A stretch of 15,209 nt of DNA, taken from assembly GCA_035280025.1 (NCBI GenBank), contig DATEGT010000151.1, positions 1 to 15,209 on the forward strand. The letters run 5' to 3'. The notes under the pieces were generated by a model. It was given only the letters and a program-made list of their open reading frames with translations. It was not told the DNA's origin and did no database searches. Below, one piece after another: positions 8,121 to 13,848 of the stretch. The first letter of the stretch is position 1. Every line of letters begins with the position of its first letter. Position numbers and translations under genes: made by a program. The DNA is from VBDM01 sp035280025. Lineage in GTDB: Bacteria > Pseudomonadota > Gammaproteobacteria > Burkholderiales > SG8-39.

Positions 8121-8867
8121 CTATGAAAGGTTGACGTTCTGGCTGGCACGGGCCTCCCCTGACCCGTTCTCCAGGATGCGCGCTTGTATGGTACGCACCT
8201 TGGCACCCGCCGGAACCCGAAATGTTCCCTCGACTCGGCGAAAATACTTGAAGTTGAGCTTATAACTAGCGCTCGCATCGGTCGAATCAGGGATGATCAT
8301 TGTAGCATCCCTTCCGTCCTGTTGCATCTCCACCACAAGTTGCAGGGATCCGTGAAACTCGCGGTCGAGCTTTCCCCCCTGGAGCACGAGCAAGCGATAG
8401 CGGTATTCGCCGGGGAGCACGTCGCGTTCAACCTTGAAGCGATGAATGCTCACTTTTTCGTCGCGCCGCTCCGCGGGCACGAGGTTCTCGAAGAAGGCGA
8501 GATCCTCCTTGAGGCGGTTGTTTTCGTCCTCAAGTGTCTTCACCTGGGCGGCGAGCTGGCTCTGCGCGGTCTGTTCGATCTTCAGCCGCGAGTCGCTGGC
8601 GTTCGCGATCGCCCGAAGCCGCGCCGCCTCGCTCTCGAGCTTCGACATCGAGTCCCTGAGGCGCGCAAGCTCGTTCTGGATTTCTCCGCGATCGAATCCG
8701 GCGAATCTACGCCCGGTGTCGTACATCCATGCCGCAAGAGCGAGCGCGAGCGAAAGAAATATCAGGTTTCCCAGCCAGCGCCAATACCACGCGACGTGCG
8801 TCTGCACGGTCATTCTCGGGGCGGAAATCCCGAAGCGCTGGCGGAATTGCTTCAGCAGCTTGCCCAT
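8121..8867 (-). CDS. Uncharacterised single-pass membrane protein with a long coiled coil
   Basis: Function unknown; it resembles hypothetical proteins that I recall beside bactofilin genes in betaproteobacteria (perhaps those labelled DUF6776). Of 248 residues, 1-30 are basic and aromatic (likely cytoplasmic), about 30-49 form one membrane helix (GNLIFLSLALALAAWMY), and about 60-131 are a heptad-rich coiled coil (EIQNELARLRDSMSKLESE, then LAAQVKTLEDENNRLKEDL). From 140 to 248 a beta-rich domain with hydrophobic alternation follows, probably periplasmic. This layout recalls wall-machine scaffolds of the MreC/PilO type, without real sequence motifs of either. The ATG at 8865-8867 has a weak AGG. 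It lies 19 nt after argC and 11 nt before bactofilin. A role as membrane partner of bactofilin is inference from context. Confidence 0.85.
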   Translation of the reverse strand: MGKLLKQFRQRFGISAPRMTVQTHVAWYWRWLGNLIFLSLALALAAWMYDTGRRFAGFDRGEIQNELARLRDSMSKLESEAARLRAIANASDSRLKIEQTAQSQLAAQVKTLEDENNRLKEDLAFFENLVPAERRDEKVSIHRFKVERDVLPGEYRYRLLVLQGGKLDREFHGSLQLVVEMQQDGRDATMIIPDSTDASASYKLNFKYFRRVEGTFRVPAGAKVRTIQARILENGSGEARASQNVNLS

Positions 8868-8886
8868 TCGTTTTGCCTACACCATG

Positions 8887-9915
8887 TCAAGGCACGACCG
8901 CCGGATGCGAAAGACCCGTGGTTTCTTCCAACCCGAACATGATATTCATATTCTGGACCGCCTGTCCGGACGCTCCCTTGACCAGATTGTCGATCACCGA
9001 GAGCACGACAAGGGTGTCTCCCCCGTGGGGACGATGGATCGCGATGCGGCAGCTGTTGGCCGCTCGCACCGACCGCGTGTCCGGCTCGCTGCCGCCGGGA
9101 AGAACATCGACAAACGGCTCCTTGCGGTAGCGGTCCTCGTAGAGCCGCTGGAAATCCGCCGCTTTGGCGATCCGCGCGTAGAGAGTCGCGTGGATGCCCC
9201 TGATCATCGGTACCAGGTGCGGGACGAACGTCAAGCCGACCTTCCGGCCCGCGGCGAGCTCGAGGCCCTGCAGGATCTCCGGCCAGTGACGATGACCCGC
9301 AACCCCGTAGGCTTTGAAATTGTCCGAGGCCTCCGAGAACAGAAGGTGCTCCTCGGTCCTTCTGCCCGCGCCGCTCACACCCGACTTCGCATCCGCGACC
9401 AGGTGCGCGAGGTCTACCGTTCCTGCCTCTATCAGAGGCAACAGGCCGAGCTGAACGGCGGTCGGATAGCACCCGGGATTGGCGACGAGGCGAGCGCCCC
9501 TGATCTCCTCGCGATTCACTTCAGGAAGGCCGTATGCCGCTTCCGGGAGAAGCTCTGGGGCGGCGTGTTTGATCTTGTACCATTTTTCCCATTCGGCGAC
9601 GTCCTTGATCCGGAAGTCGGCCGAAAGGTCGACGACGCGCACCCCGGCCTGCACGAGCGATTTCGCCTCGCCCATGGCTACCGTGTTGGGGGTCGCAAAG
9701 AACACGACATCGCACTTCGTGAGATCGGTCTTCGACGGGTCCGAGTACACGAGCTCCACGACGCCGCGCAGGCTCGGAAAATGATCCGCCACGCGCGTGC
9801 CTGCTTCCTTGCGAGACGTGATCGCGACGAGCTCGCACTCAGGATGCCGCGAGAGAATCCGCAGCAATTCGATTCCCGCGTAGCCCGTTCCGCCTACGAT
9901 ACCGATCTTGATCAC
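8887..9915 (-). CDS. argC: N-acetyl-gamma-glutamyl-phosphate reductase
   Basis: Third step of arginine synthesis: NADPH-dependent reduction of N-acetyl-glutamyl phosphate to the semialdehyde. The 342 residues begin with a Rossmann motif (KIGIVGGTGYAGIELLR, about 3-19). The catalytic Cys149 is in NPGCYPT, preceded by VDLSADFR and YGLPE. Further family blocks are DAKSGVSGAGR and HRHWPEI, and the stretch HLVPMIRGIHATLYA supports the long argC subtype. The start is GTG at 9913-9915 with AGGTGA in good register. It is separated from rpsI by an intrinsic terminator and is first in a block with the membrane coiled-coil protein, bactofilin and erpA. No ARG box was recognised. Confidence 0.97.
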   Translation of the reverse strand: MIKIGIVGGTGYAGIELLRILSRHPECELVAITSRKEAGTRVADHFPSLRGVVELVYSDPSKTDLTKCDVVFFATPNTVAMGEAKSLVQAGVRVVDLSADFRIKDVAEWEKWYKIKHAAPELLPEAAYGLPEVNREEIRGARLVANPGCYPTAVQLGLLPLIEAGTVDLAHLVADAKSGVSGAGRRTEEHLLFSEASDNFKAYGVAGHRHWPEILQGLELAAGRKVGLTFVPHLVPMIRGIHATLYARIAKAADFQRLYEDRYRKEPFVDVLPGGSEPDTRSVRAANSCRIAIHRPHGGDTLVVLSVIDNLVKGASGQAVQNMNIMFGLEETTGLSHPAVVP

Positions 9916-9930
9916 CGTCTCACCTCGGCC

Positions 9931-9946
9931 TGTCCTCTGGAGGACA
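9931..9946. repeat. Perfect palindrome just upstream of the argC ribosome-binding site
   Basis: TGTCCTC-TG-GAGGACA has two 7-base arms with a 2-base centre. It lies between the rpsI terminator and the argC SD, 15 nt before the GTG. It could be a dimeric regulator site or a leader hairpin. It does not resemble an ARG box (TNTGAAT..ATTCANA). Confidence 0.5.
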
Positions 9947-9972
9947 AGTGGAACCTTCTTCCAAGAACAAAC

Positions 9973-9994
9973 AAAAAAGCCGCCCTGAGGCGGC
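9973..9994 (-). terminator. Intrinsic terminator of the rplM-rpsI operon
   Basis: On the minus strand GCCGCC-TCAG-GGCGGC is followed by six T's, 23 nt after the rpsI stop. The 6-bp GC stem with a 4-nt loop is a textbook form. It separates the ribosomal unit from argC. Confidence 0.9.
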
Positions 9995-10017
9995 CTCCTT
10001 GCGCGATCCCGTGAACA

Positions 10018-10410
10018 TCAGCGTTTGGAATATTGCTTGCGCCGCCGCGCCTTGTGCAGTCCGACCTTCTTTCGCTCGACTTCCCGCGCGTCGCGGGTAA
10101 CGAGACCCGCCTTGCTCAGCACGGGCTTGAGCGCTGGGTCGTACTCGATGAGCGCTCGGGTCAGCCCATGGCGCACTGCGCCCGCCTGCCCGAATTCCCC
10201 TCCTCCGGACACGTTGACGACGACGTCGAACTGCGTGAGCTTCTCCGTCAGCACCAGCGGCTGACGGACGACCATTTGTCCCGTCTCCCGCGCAAAATAC
10301 TCGTTGGCGGGGCGGTGATTGACGGTGAAATCGCCCTTGCCCGGTTTGATGAACACCCGCGCGACGGAACTCTTGCGCCGCCCGGTTCCGTAGTAGTACT
10401 GCCCGATCAT
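10018..10410 (-). CDS. rpsI: 30S ribosomal protein S9
   Basis: Small-subunit protein whose C-terminal tail reaches the P-site tRNA. The 130 residues match the family length. They start with the YYGTGRRKSSVARVF block, contain GGGEFGQAGAVRHGLTRAL, and end in the basic tail KARRRKQYSKR with the invariant final Lys-Arg. The ATG at 10408-10410 overlaps the rplM stop by 4 nt (ATGA), the usual L13-S9 coupling that keeps the two proteins in equal amounts. An intrinsic terminator follows. Confidence 0.99.
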   Translation of the reverse strand: MIGQYYYGTGRRKSSVARVFIKPGKGDFTVNHRPANEYFARETGQMVVRQPLVLTEKLTQFDVVVNVSGGGEFGQAGAVRHGLTRALIEYDPALKPVLSKAGLVTRDAREVERKKVGLHKARRRKQYSKR

Positions 10411-10841
10411 GCGTTGATCTCCAAGACTTTCGGCTGCTGCGCCGTGTGAGGATGCTCGCCCGCCGCGTAGACCTTGAGCTTCTTCAGCATCGCGTAGCCC
10501 AGCGGACCCTTCGGCAGCATGCCCTTGACCGCCATTTCGAGAGCGCGGGTCGGAAAGCGCGCCTGCATCTTCGCGAACGTCGTGGAATACACGCCGCCGG
10601 GGTAAGTGCTGTGGCGGTAGTACGTCTTGGCCTCTGGCTTGTTGCCCGTGACGCGAAGCCTGCCCGCATTCACCACGACGATGTAGTCGCCGACGTCCAC
10701 GTGCGGGGTAAACTCGACCTTGTGCTTGCCTCTCAGCCGGCGCGCGATCTCCGCGGCGAGGCGTCCGAGCACCTTGCCGCTTGCGTCGATCAGGTACCAG
10801 TCGCGCGTGACCTCGTGCGGCTTGGCTGAGTATGTCGTCAT
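10407..10841 (-). CDS. rplM: 50S ribosomal protein L13
   Basis: Early-assembly protein of the large subunit. The 144 residues are typical: TTYSAKPHEVTRDWYLIDASGKVLGRLA, then RRLRGKHKVEFTPHVDVGDY, KGMLPKGPLGYAMLKKLKVY and HPHTAQQPK. The ATG at 10839-10841 was chosen because known L13 proteins begin with M-[KT]-T-[YF]; an in-frame TTG two codons upstream is less likely. No good SD is seen before the ATG (ACGTTGCTC), which is odd for such a highly translated gene. Transcription probably starts only about 24 nt upstream, from the near-consensus promoter at 10872-10900. The gene is cotranscribed with rpsI. Confidence 0.98.
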   Translation of the reverse strand: MTTYSAKPHEVTRDWYLIDASGKVLGRLAAEIARRLRGKHKVEFTPHVDVGDYIVVVNAGRLRVTGNKPEAKTYYRHSTYPGGVYSTTFAKMQARFPTRALEMAVKGMLPKGPLGYAMLKKLKVYAAGEHPHTAQQPKVLEINA

Positions 10842-10871
10842 GAGCAACGTGGAATCCGGCGGAAGCGCGTG

Positions 10872-10900
10872 ATTTTATTGAACAAGTACTGTCGTGTCAA
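10872..10900 (-). promoter_or_regulatory. Near-consensus sigma-70 promoter of rplM-rpsI (P2)
   Basis: On the minus strand TTGACA (10895-10900), a 17-nt spacer and TAAAAT (10872-10877). This is a consensus -35, optimal spacing and a 5/6 -10. The predicted start is near 10865, giving a leader of about 24 nt. It lies just downstream of the small-RNA terminator, so rplM need not depend on the upstream promoter. Confidence 0.85.
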
Positions 10901-10928
10901 ACCTCTTCGCACCGCGAGCCGAAGCTCC

Positions 10929-10958
10929 AAAAAAAAGCGCAGCCCTGGGAGCTGCGCT
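10929..10958 (-). terminator. Intrinsic terminator of the candidate small RNA
   Basis: On the minus strand AGCGCAGC and GCTGCGCT arms (8 bp) enclose a 7-nt loop and are followed by eight T's (10929-10936). It is one of the strongest terminators in the window, yet no protein gene lies upstream of it on this strand within reach. Confidence 0.88.
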
Positions 10959-11010
10959 CAAATCCACCAAAGGAGGAGGGTGGAGGAGACTTGGGCGCCT
11001 GGCGCCCAAC
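10929..11010 (-). ncRNA. Candidate small RNA with anti-Shine-Dalgarno loop (about 82 nt)
   Basis: A self-contained unit on the minus strand, with its own promoter at 11018-11045 and its own terminator. Read 5' to 3' it has three hairpins. H1: TTGGGCGCC-A-GGCGCCCAA (10991-11009), starting right at the predicted 5' end. H2: TCCACC / GGTGGA arms (10979-10984 and 10963-10968) around the 10-nt loop CUCCUCCUUU (10969-10978), a perfect anti-SD. H3: the terminator at 10937-10957 with eight U's. Between H1 and H2 lies a second CU-rich segment, GUCUCCUC (10983-10990). No convincing ORF is present. The design recalls alphaproteobacterial cuckoo RNAs (CcsR; CCUCCUCCC motif), though no homology was tested. 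Alternative reading: a transcription attenuator in a long rplM leader. Confidence 0.6.
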
Positions 11011-11017
11011 AGCGTGT

Positions 11018-11045
11018 ATTATAGAGTCCGTTTTGTGCAGTGCAA
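11018..11045 (-). promoter_or_regulatory. Promoter of the candidate small RNA (P1)
   Basis: On the minus strand a perfect TATAAT (11018-11023) is preceded after 16 nt by TTGCAC (11040-11045, weak -35). The predicted start is at 11010-11012, exactly at the base of hairpin H1. The remaining gap up to the osmC-family start (11047-11146) is AT-richer, and I see no further clear element in it. Confidence 0.65.
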
Positions 11046-11146
11046 GAATTATTTGTTGCGATGCAGAAACAAGCACGTGGTATGCAGATAGCCGCGCGTT
11101 GTCATACAGTTACGCAACATTCTTTGTCGTCTAGGGAATCCGAAAC

Positions 11147-11569
11147 ATGGAATGCACAGTGAGGTGGGTCGGTGGCGATGGAATGAGCTTCATCGCCGAG
11201 ACCGAAAGCGGTCACGCCTTCGTGATGGACGGCGCACCCGAAGGCGGAGGGCGCAACCTGGGTCCGAGGCCCATGGAAACGGTGCTCGCCGGCACGGGAG
11301 GCTGCACTGCCTACGATGTCGTCGTGATCCTCAGAAAGAGCGGTCAGCAGGTTTCGGGCTGCGAAGTCGCGCTGACCGCGGAGCGCGCGACTGCAGATCC
11401 CAAGATATTCACGAAGATCCACATGCATTTCGTGGTGAAGGGGAAGGACCTGAAGCCGTCGCTGGTCGAGAGCGCCATCAAGCTCTCACACAACAAGTAT
11501 TGCTCCGCTTCCGCGATGCTCGGCAAGACCGCGCAGATCTCGCACGACTACGAAATCGTCGCCGGGTAG
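11147..11569 (+). CDS. OsmC/Ohr-family protein, YhfA-like
   Basis: Members of the OsmC superfamily are small dimeric thiol peroxidases; the YhfA branch has no settled substrate. The 140 residues carry both family cysteines: Cys53 in GTGGCTAYDVVVIL and Cys119 in NKYCSASAML. Other YhfA-like blocks are GPRPMETVLAG, GCEVALTAERA and HMHFVVKGKDL. The ATG at 11147 has AGGGAA 9-10 nt upstream. It is monocistronic, divergent from the small-RNA/rplM unit, and stops 7 nt before the end of coq7 on the other strand, with no terminator between. A role in hydroperoxide or sulfane-sulfur handling is inferred from the family. Confidence 0.92.
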   Translation: MECTVRWVGGDGMSFIAETESGHAFVMDGAPEGGGRNLGPRPMETVLAGTGGCTAYDVVVILRKSGQQVSGCEVALTAERATADPKIFTKIHMHFVVKGKDLKPSLVESAIKLSHNKYCSASAMLGKTAQISHDYEIVAG

Positions 11570-11576
11570 GCCTGCT

Positions 11577-12224
11577 CTAGATCCGGTACGACAGCGTCGT
11601 CATCACCCGGGCCGCCAGGCGCATCGCGCTCTGCACGACCCGGGGCAGCTCGCGCGCCCCGAGCGACTCGGCGGTCCTCCGGTGGCCCGCCTCTTCCTGT
11701 TGCATGCGCTCGATGACCGCGCGCGTCCTGGTGTCGTGCTCTCCGAGCCGCTCCAGATGACCCTCCAGATGCCGCTCGACCTGCCGCTCTGTCTCCGCGA
11801 GAAATCCGAGATTCCAGTCGTCGCCGAGGCGGCCCGCGACATAACCCAGGGCGAAGGACCCCGCGTACCAGAGAGGATTGAGAATGCTCAGGCGACCGTC
11901 GAGCTCGCGCACCCGCTGGGCGCTCCAGGCCAGATGATCGCTCTCCTCCAGCGCCGCCTTCTCGAGCGCGCCCCTGACCGTCCGGTCCGGAGACGCGAGC
12001 GCTTGGCCCTGATAGAGCGCCTGCGCGCAGACCTCGCCGCAATGGTTGACCCGCATCAGGGCCGCCGCGTGACGCCGGGCCGCGGGATCGAGATTGTCTT
12101 CGTCCGCTTCTTCCGCGGGGCTCGCCCGGCGGGCGACCGGCTCGCCGAACAGGACCCGCATCGCATTGTCGAACGCCGCGACGCACCGGTCCGGATCGAA
12201 GCGATTGTGCTGGGAGGATTCCAT
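11577..12224 (-). CDS. coq7: Demethoxyubiquinone hydroxylase Coq7 (di-iron)
   Basis: Hydroxylates the quinol ring in a late step of ubiquinone synthesis at the inner membrane; many beta- and alphaproteobacteria use it in place of UbiF. The 215 residues contain the di-iron ligand set: E64 in VNHCGEVCAQALY, E94 and H97 in EESDHLAW, E146 in FLAETERQVERHL, and E178 and H181 in EEAGHR. The segment NPLWYAGSFALGYVAG (about 116-131) is the hydrophobic membrane-associated part. About 45 polar N-terminal residues precede the core, as in other bacterial Coq7 proteins. The ATG at 12222-12224 lacks a strong SD. It converges on the osmC-like gene and is separated from the porin by a terminator. Confidence 0.96.
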   Translation of the reverse strand: MESSQHNRFDPDRCVAAFDNAMRVLFGEPVARRASPAEEADEDNLDPAARRHAAALMRVNHCGEVCAQALYQGQALASPDRTVRGALEKAALEESDHLAWSAQRVRELDGRLSILNPLWYAGSFALGYVAGRLGDDWNLGFLAETERQVERHLEGHLERLGEHDTRTRAVIERMQQEEAGHRRTAESLGARELPRVVQSAMRLAARVMTTLSYRI

Positions 12225-12244
12225 CGCGGCAGGAAATCGTTTCT

Positions 12245-12270
12245 CGGACCCGGATCATATCCCAGGTCCG
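12245..12270 (-). promoter_or_regulatory. coq7 -10 element inside a 26-nt dyad (possible operator)
   Basis: TATGAT (minus strand, 12254-12259) is a good -10, about 30 nt before the coq7 ATG; the -35 is weak. The -10 sits at the centre of an imperfect dyad. Outer arms are CGGACC / GGTCCG (12245-12250, 12265-12270) and inner arms GGAT / ATCC (12252-12255, 12259-12262). A repressor bound here would cover the promoter. No known regulator motif was recognised. Confidence 0.45.
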
Positions 12271-12288
12271 GCTCGCTTTCCCGCTTCG

Positions 12289-12317
12289 AAAAAAAAGGCG
12301 CCCGAAGGCGCCTTTTT
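12289..12317 (-). terminator. UUCG-loop intrinsic terminator of the porin gene
   Basis: On the minus strand GGCGCC-TTCG-GGCGCC is followed by eight T's; the C(UUCG)G tetraloop is extra stable. Flanking A and T runs extend the stem by five A-U pairs, so it could work in both directions. It lies about 20 nt after the porin stop and insulates coq7. Confidence 0.93.
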
Positions 12318-12336
12318 AGAGCTTCTTGATTCCGGA

Positions 12337-13665
12337 TCAGAACACGTGCTGCACGCCCAGACCGTACGTGGTCACGTCGACCCCTTGAGCGAGAGCACCA
12401 GCCGTTCCGTTGCCGCTGTTGGTCGCCGGTCCGGCGATGTAGTAGTACGACGTGCCGGTGCCTGCGCCGTTCATGCTGTTGTCGATCTTGTTGTAGGCGA
12501 CATACAGCTTGGTGCGCTTCGACAGGACATAGTCGTAGCCGAGCGAGTACTCCTTCGCCTTCGCTCCGCAGGCCGCGGCGCCGATCGTGTTGGCTGCCGC
12601 CGTGCAGTCCTTGCCGCCCTGGGAATTCGCGTAGCTCGCCCAAACCGCCCCGGGTCCGACGTTGAACCTGCCGTTCACCACCCAGGCCGGGACCTTCATG
12701 CCGGAAGCGCCGTTGTCGCCGTACTTGATCTGCTCGTACGCCGCTCCGACCTCGCCCGGTCCGAAGTTGAACTTCGCGCCGAGCTGCATCCCCGTGTCCT
12801 TCGCATTGAAGTTGGTACCGGCCGGGCGAAGACCTTGGTGCTGGTCGTAACCGAAGCCGACCGACAGGGGGCCGCGGACGTAGGTGGCGCTCGCCGAATA
12901 CTCTTTCGGCTTGGTCACGCCGTTCGTCGAAGCGCTATCCGGGGCTTGGTAGTTCGCTAAAGCGGTCATCAGCTTGACCTGGAAACCGGCCATGATCGGC
13001 GACCAGTACTGGATCGAGTTGTTGATCCGCCGCGAGAACGCCGTGCCGTTGGACGTCGCTTCGGTCACGCACACCCCGCCTGCCGTGGTGGTAACACTGC
13101 CGCTCGCGTTGCTCACGGTGTTCGTGCACGAAGGGTTGAGCAGCGCGCCGGTGGAATCGCCCACGTTCATGATGACGCCCGCGGCCGAGAAGCCGCCGGA
13201 GGTCACGGAGTTCCACACGCCGTCGACCACCTTGTACGGTGTATCCCACACGCCGGCAAGGACGTCGCCGAAGGCGCCCGACAATCCTACGCCGGAGTTC
13301 CGCCCGCCCCAGTTGTTGCCGATCGTGGCTCCCGCTTCCGTACGTCCGTCAGGCCAGACGCCGATCTCGAGCTGGAACCAGGCGGTCATGCCGCCGCCCA
13401 GGTCTTCCCGGCCCCTGAAGCCCATCGCGTTGCCCGCCGTAAACAGGTCCTGCTTGTTCAGGCTGGAGATCGTGTTGGCTCCGTTGGCCGAGTAGCGGTC
13501 CATCATGATGGTTTCATCGAGCCGCCCGTAGAGCGTGATTCCGTTGCTCGTCGCCAATCCCGGCGACGGAACGATGGCTGTGGGCGTATTCGACGTCTGC
13601 GCCACAGCCAGCCCCGGAGCGGTCACCGCCGCCGCGACTGCCAGTGCCATTAGCTTTTTGTTCAT
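12337..13665 (-). CDS. General porin (16-strand, betaproteobacterial type)
   Basis: A trimeric outer membrane diffusion channel by family. The 442 residues begin with a signal peptide (1-22, MNKKLMALAVAAAVTAPGLA, cleavage after AVA). The mature start has about 18 extra residues before the first strand (ITLYGRLDETIM). Porin marks are MGFRGREDLGGGMTAWFQLE (about 81-100), AFGDVLAGVWDTPYK and a C-terminal YGLGVQHVF ending in Phe. Cys pairs 180/199 and 354/366 lie in predicted surface loops. The ATG at 13663-13665 is fixed by the signal peptide and the GAGGAG upstream. It has its own strong terminator. The 183 nt to trpC hold a weak promoter and no clear trp terminator. The ion preference cannot be read from the sequence. 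Confidence 0.95.
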   Translation of the reverse strand: MNKKLMALAVAAAVTAPGLAVAQTSNTPTAIVPSPGLATSNGITLYGRLDETIMMDRYSANGANTISSLNKQDLFTAGNAMGFRGREDLGGGMTAWFQLEIGVWPDGRTEAGATIGNNWGGRNSGVGLSGAFGDVLAGVWDTPYKVVDGVWNSVTSGGFSAAGVIMNVGDSTGALLNPSCTNTVSNASGSVTTTAGGVCVTEATSNGTAFSRRINNSIQYWSPIMAGFQVKLMTALANYQAPDSASTNGVTKPKEYSASATYVRGPLSVGFGYDQHQGLRPAGTNFNAKDTGMQLGAKFNFGPGEVGAAYEQIKYGDNGASGMKVPAWVVNGRFNVGPGAVWASYANSQGGKDCTAAANTIGAAACGAKAKEYSLGYDYVLSKRTKLYVAYNKIDNSMNGAGTGTSYYYIAGPATNSGNGTAGALAQGVDVTTYGLGVQHVF

Positions 13666-13672
13666 CGAGAAT

Positions 13673-13680
13673 GTCTCCTC
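13673..13680 (-). promoter_or_regulatory. Porin Shine-Dalgarno region, possible small-RNA target
   Basis: GAGGAGAC lies just before the porin start, with GAGGAG about 9 nt from the ATG. All eight bases are complementary to GUCUCCUC (10983-10990) in the candidate small RNA. The match includes two bases beyond the pure SD core (the AC). Confidence 0.65.
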
Positions 13681-13743
13681 TTCAATTGACTCGAGGGCAG
13701 CCAAGACGCGCCGCCCGCTTAACCCGGAAGATGGGTTGTTGCA

Positions 13744-13772
13744 ATTCTGCCAATGCGTACTTTCAAGCTCAA
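13744..13772 (-). promoter_or_regulatory. Possible porin promoter
   Basis: On the minus strand TTGAGC (13767-13772), a 17-nt spacer and CAGAAT (13744-13749): 4/6 matches in each box and ideal spacing. It would give a leader of about 70 nt. A 6-bp inverted repeat, CGTTGT / ACAACG (13809-13829), lies upstream without a T-run, so it is not a clear trpC terminator. Confidence 0.3.
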
Positions 13773-13848
13773 CCACAACCGTGATTTTTTAGCGGGAAAG
13801 CCAGCGCGCGTTGTATTTGCACAACAACGATCATCTTGTCACGTTTAA

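Noticed and set aside
10894..11091. A 65-codon plus-strand frame across the small-RNA region
   Set aside because: It has no SD, no similarity I recognise, and a composition typical of random reading through the RNA hairpins.
13742..13755. Sigma-54-like promoter (TGGCA...TTGCA) before the porin
   Set aside because: The GG and GC elements are 9 nt apart instead of 12, so the spacing does not fit.
13670..13776. Longer porin start upstream of 13665
   Set aside because: It would place 37 residues before a normal signal peptide and skip the GAGGAG site.
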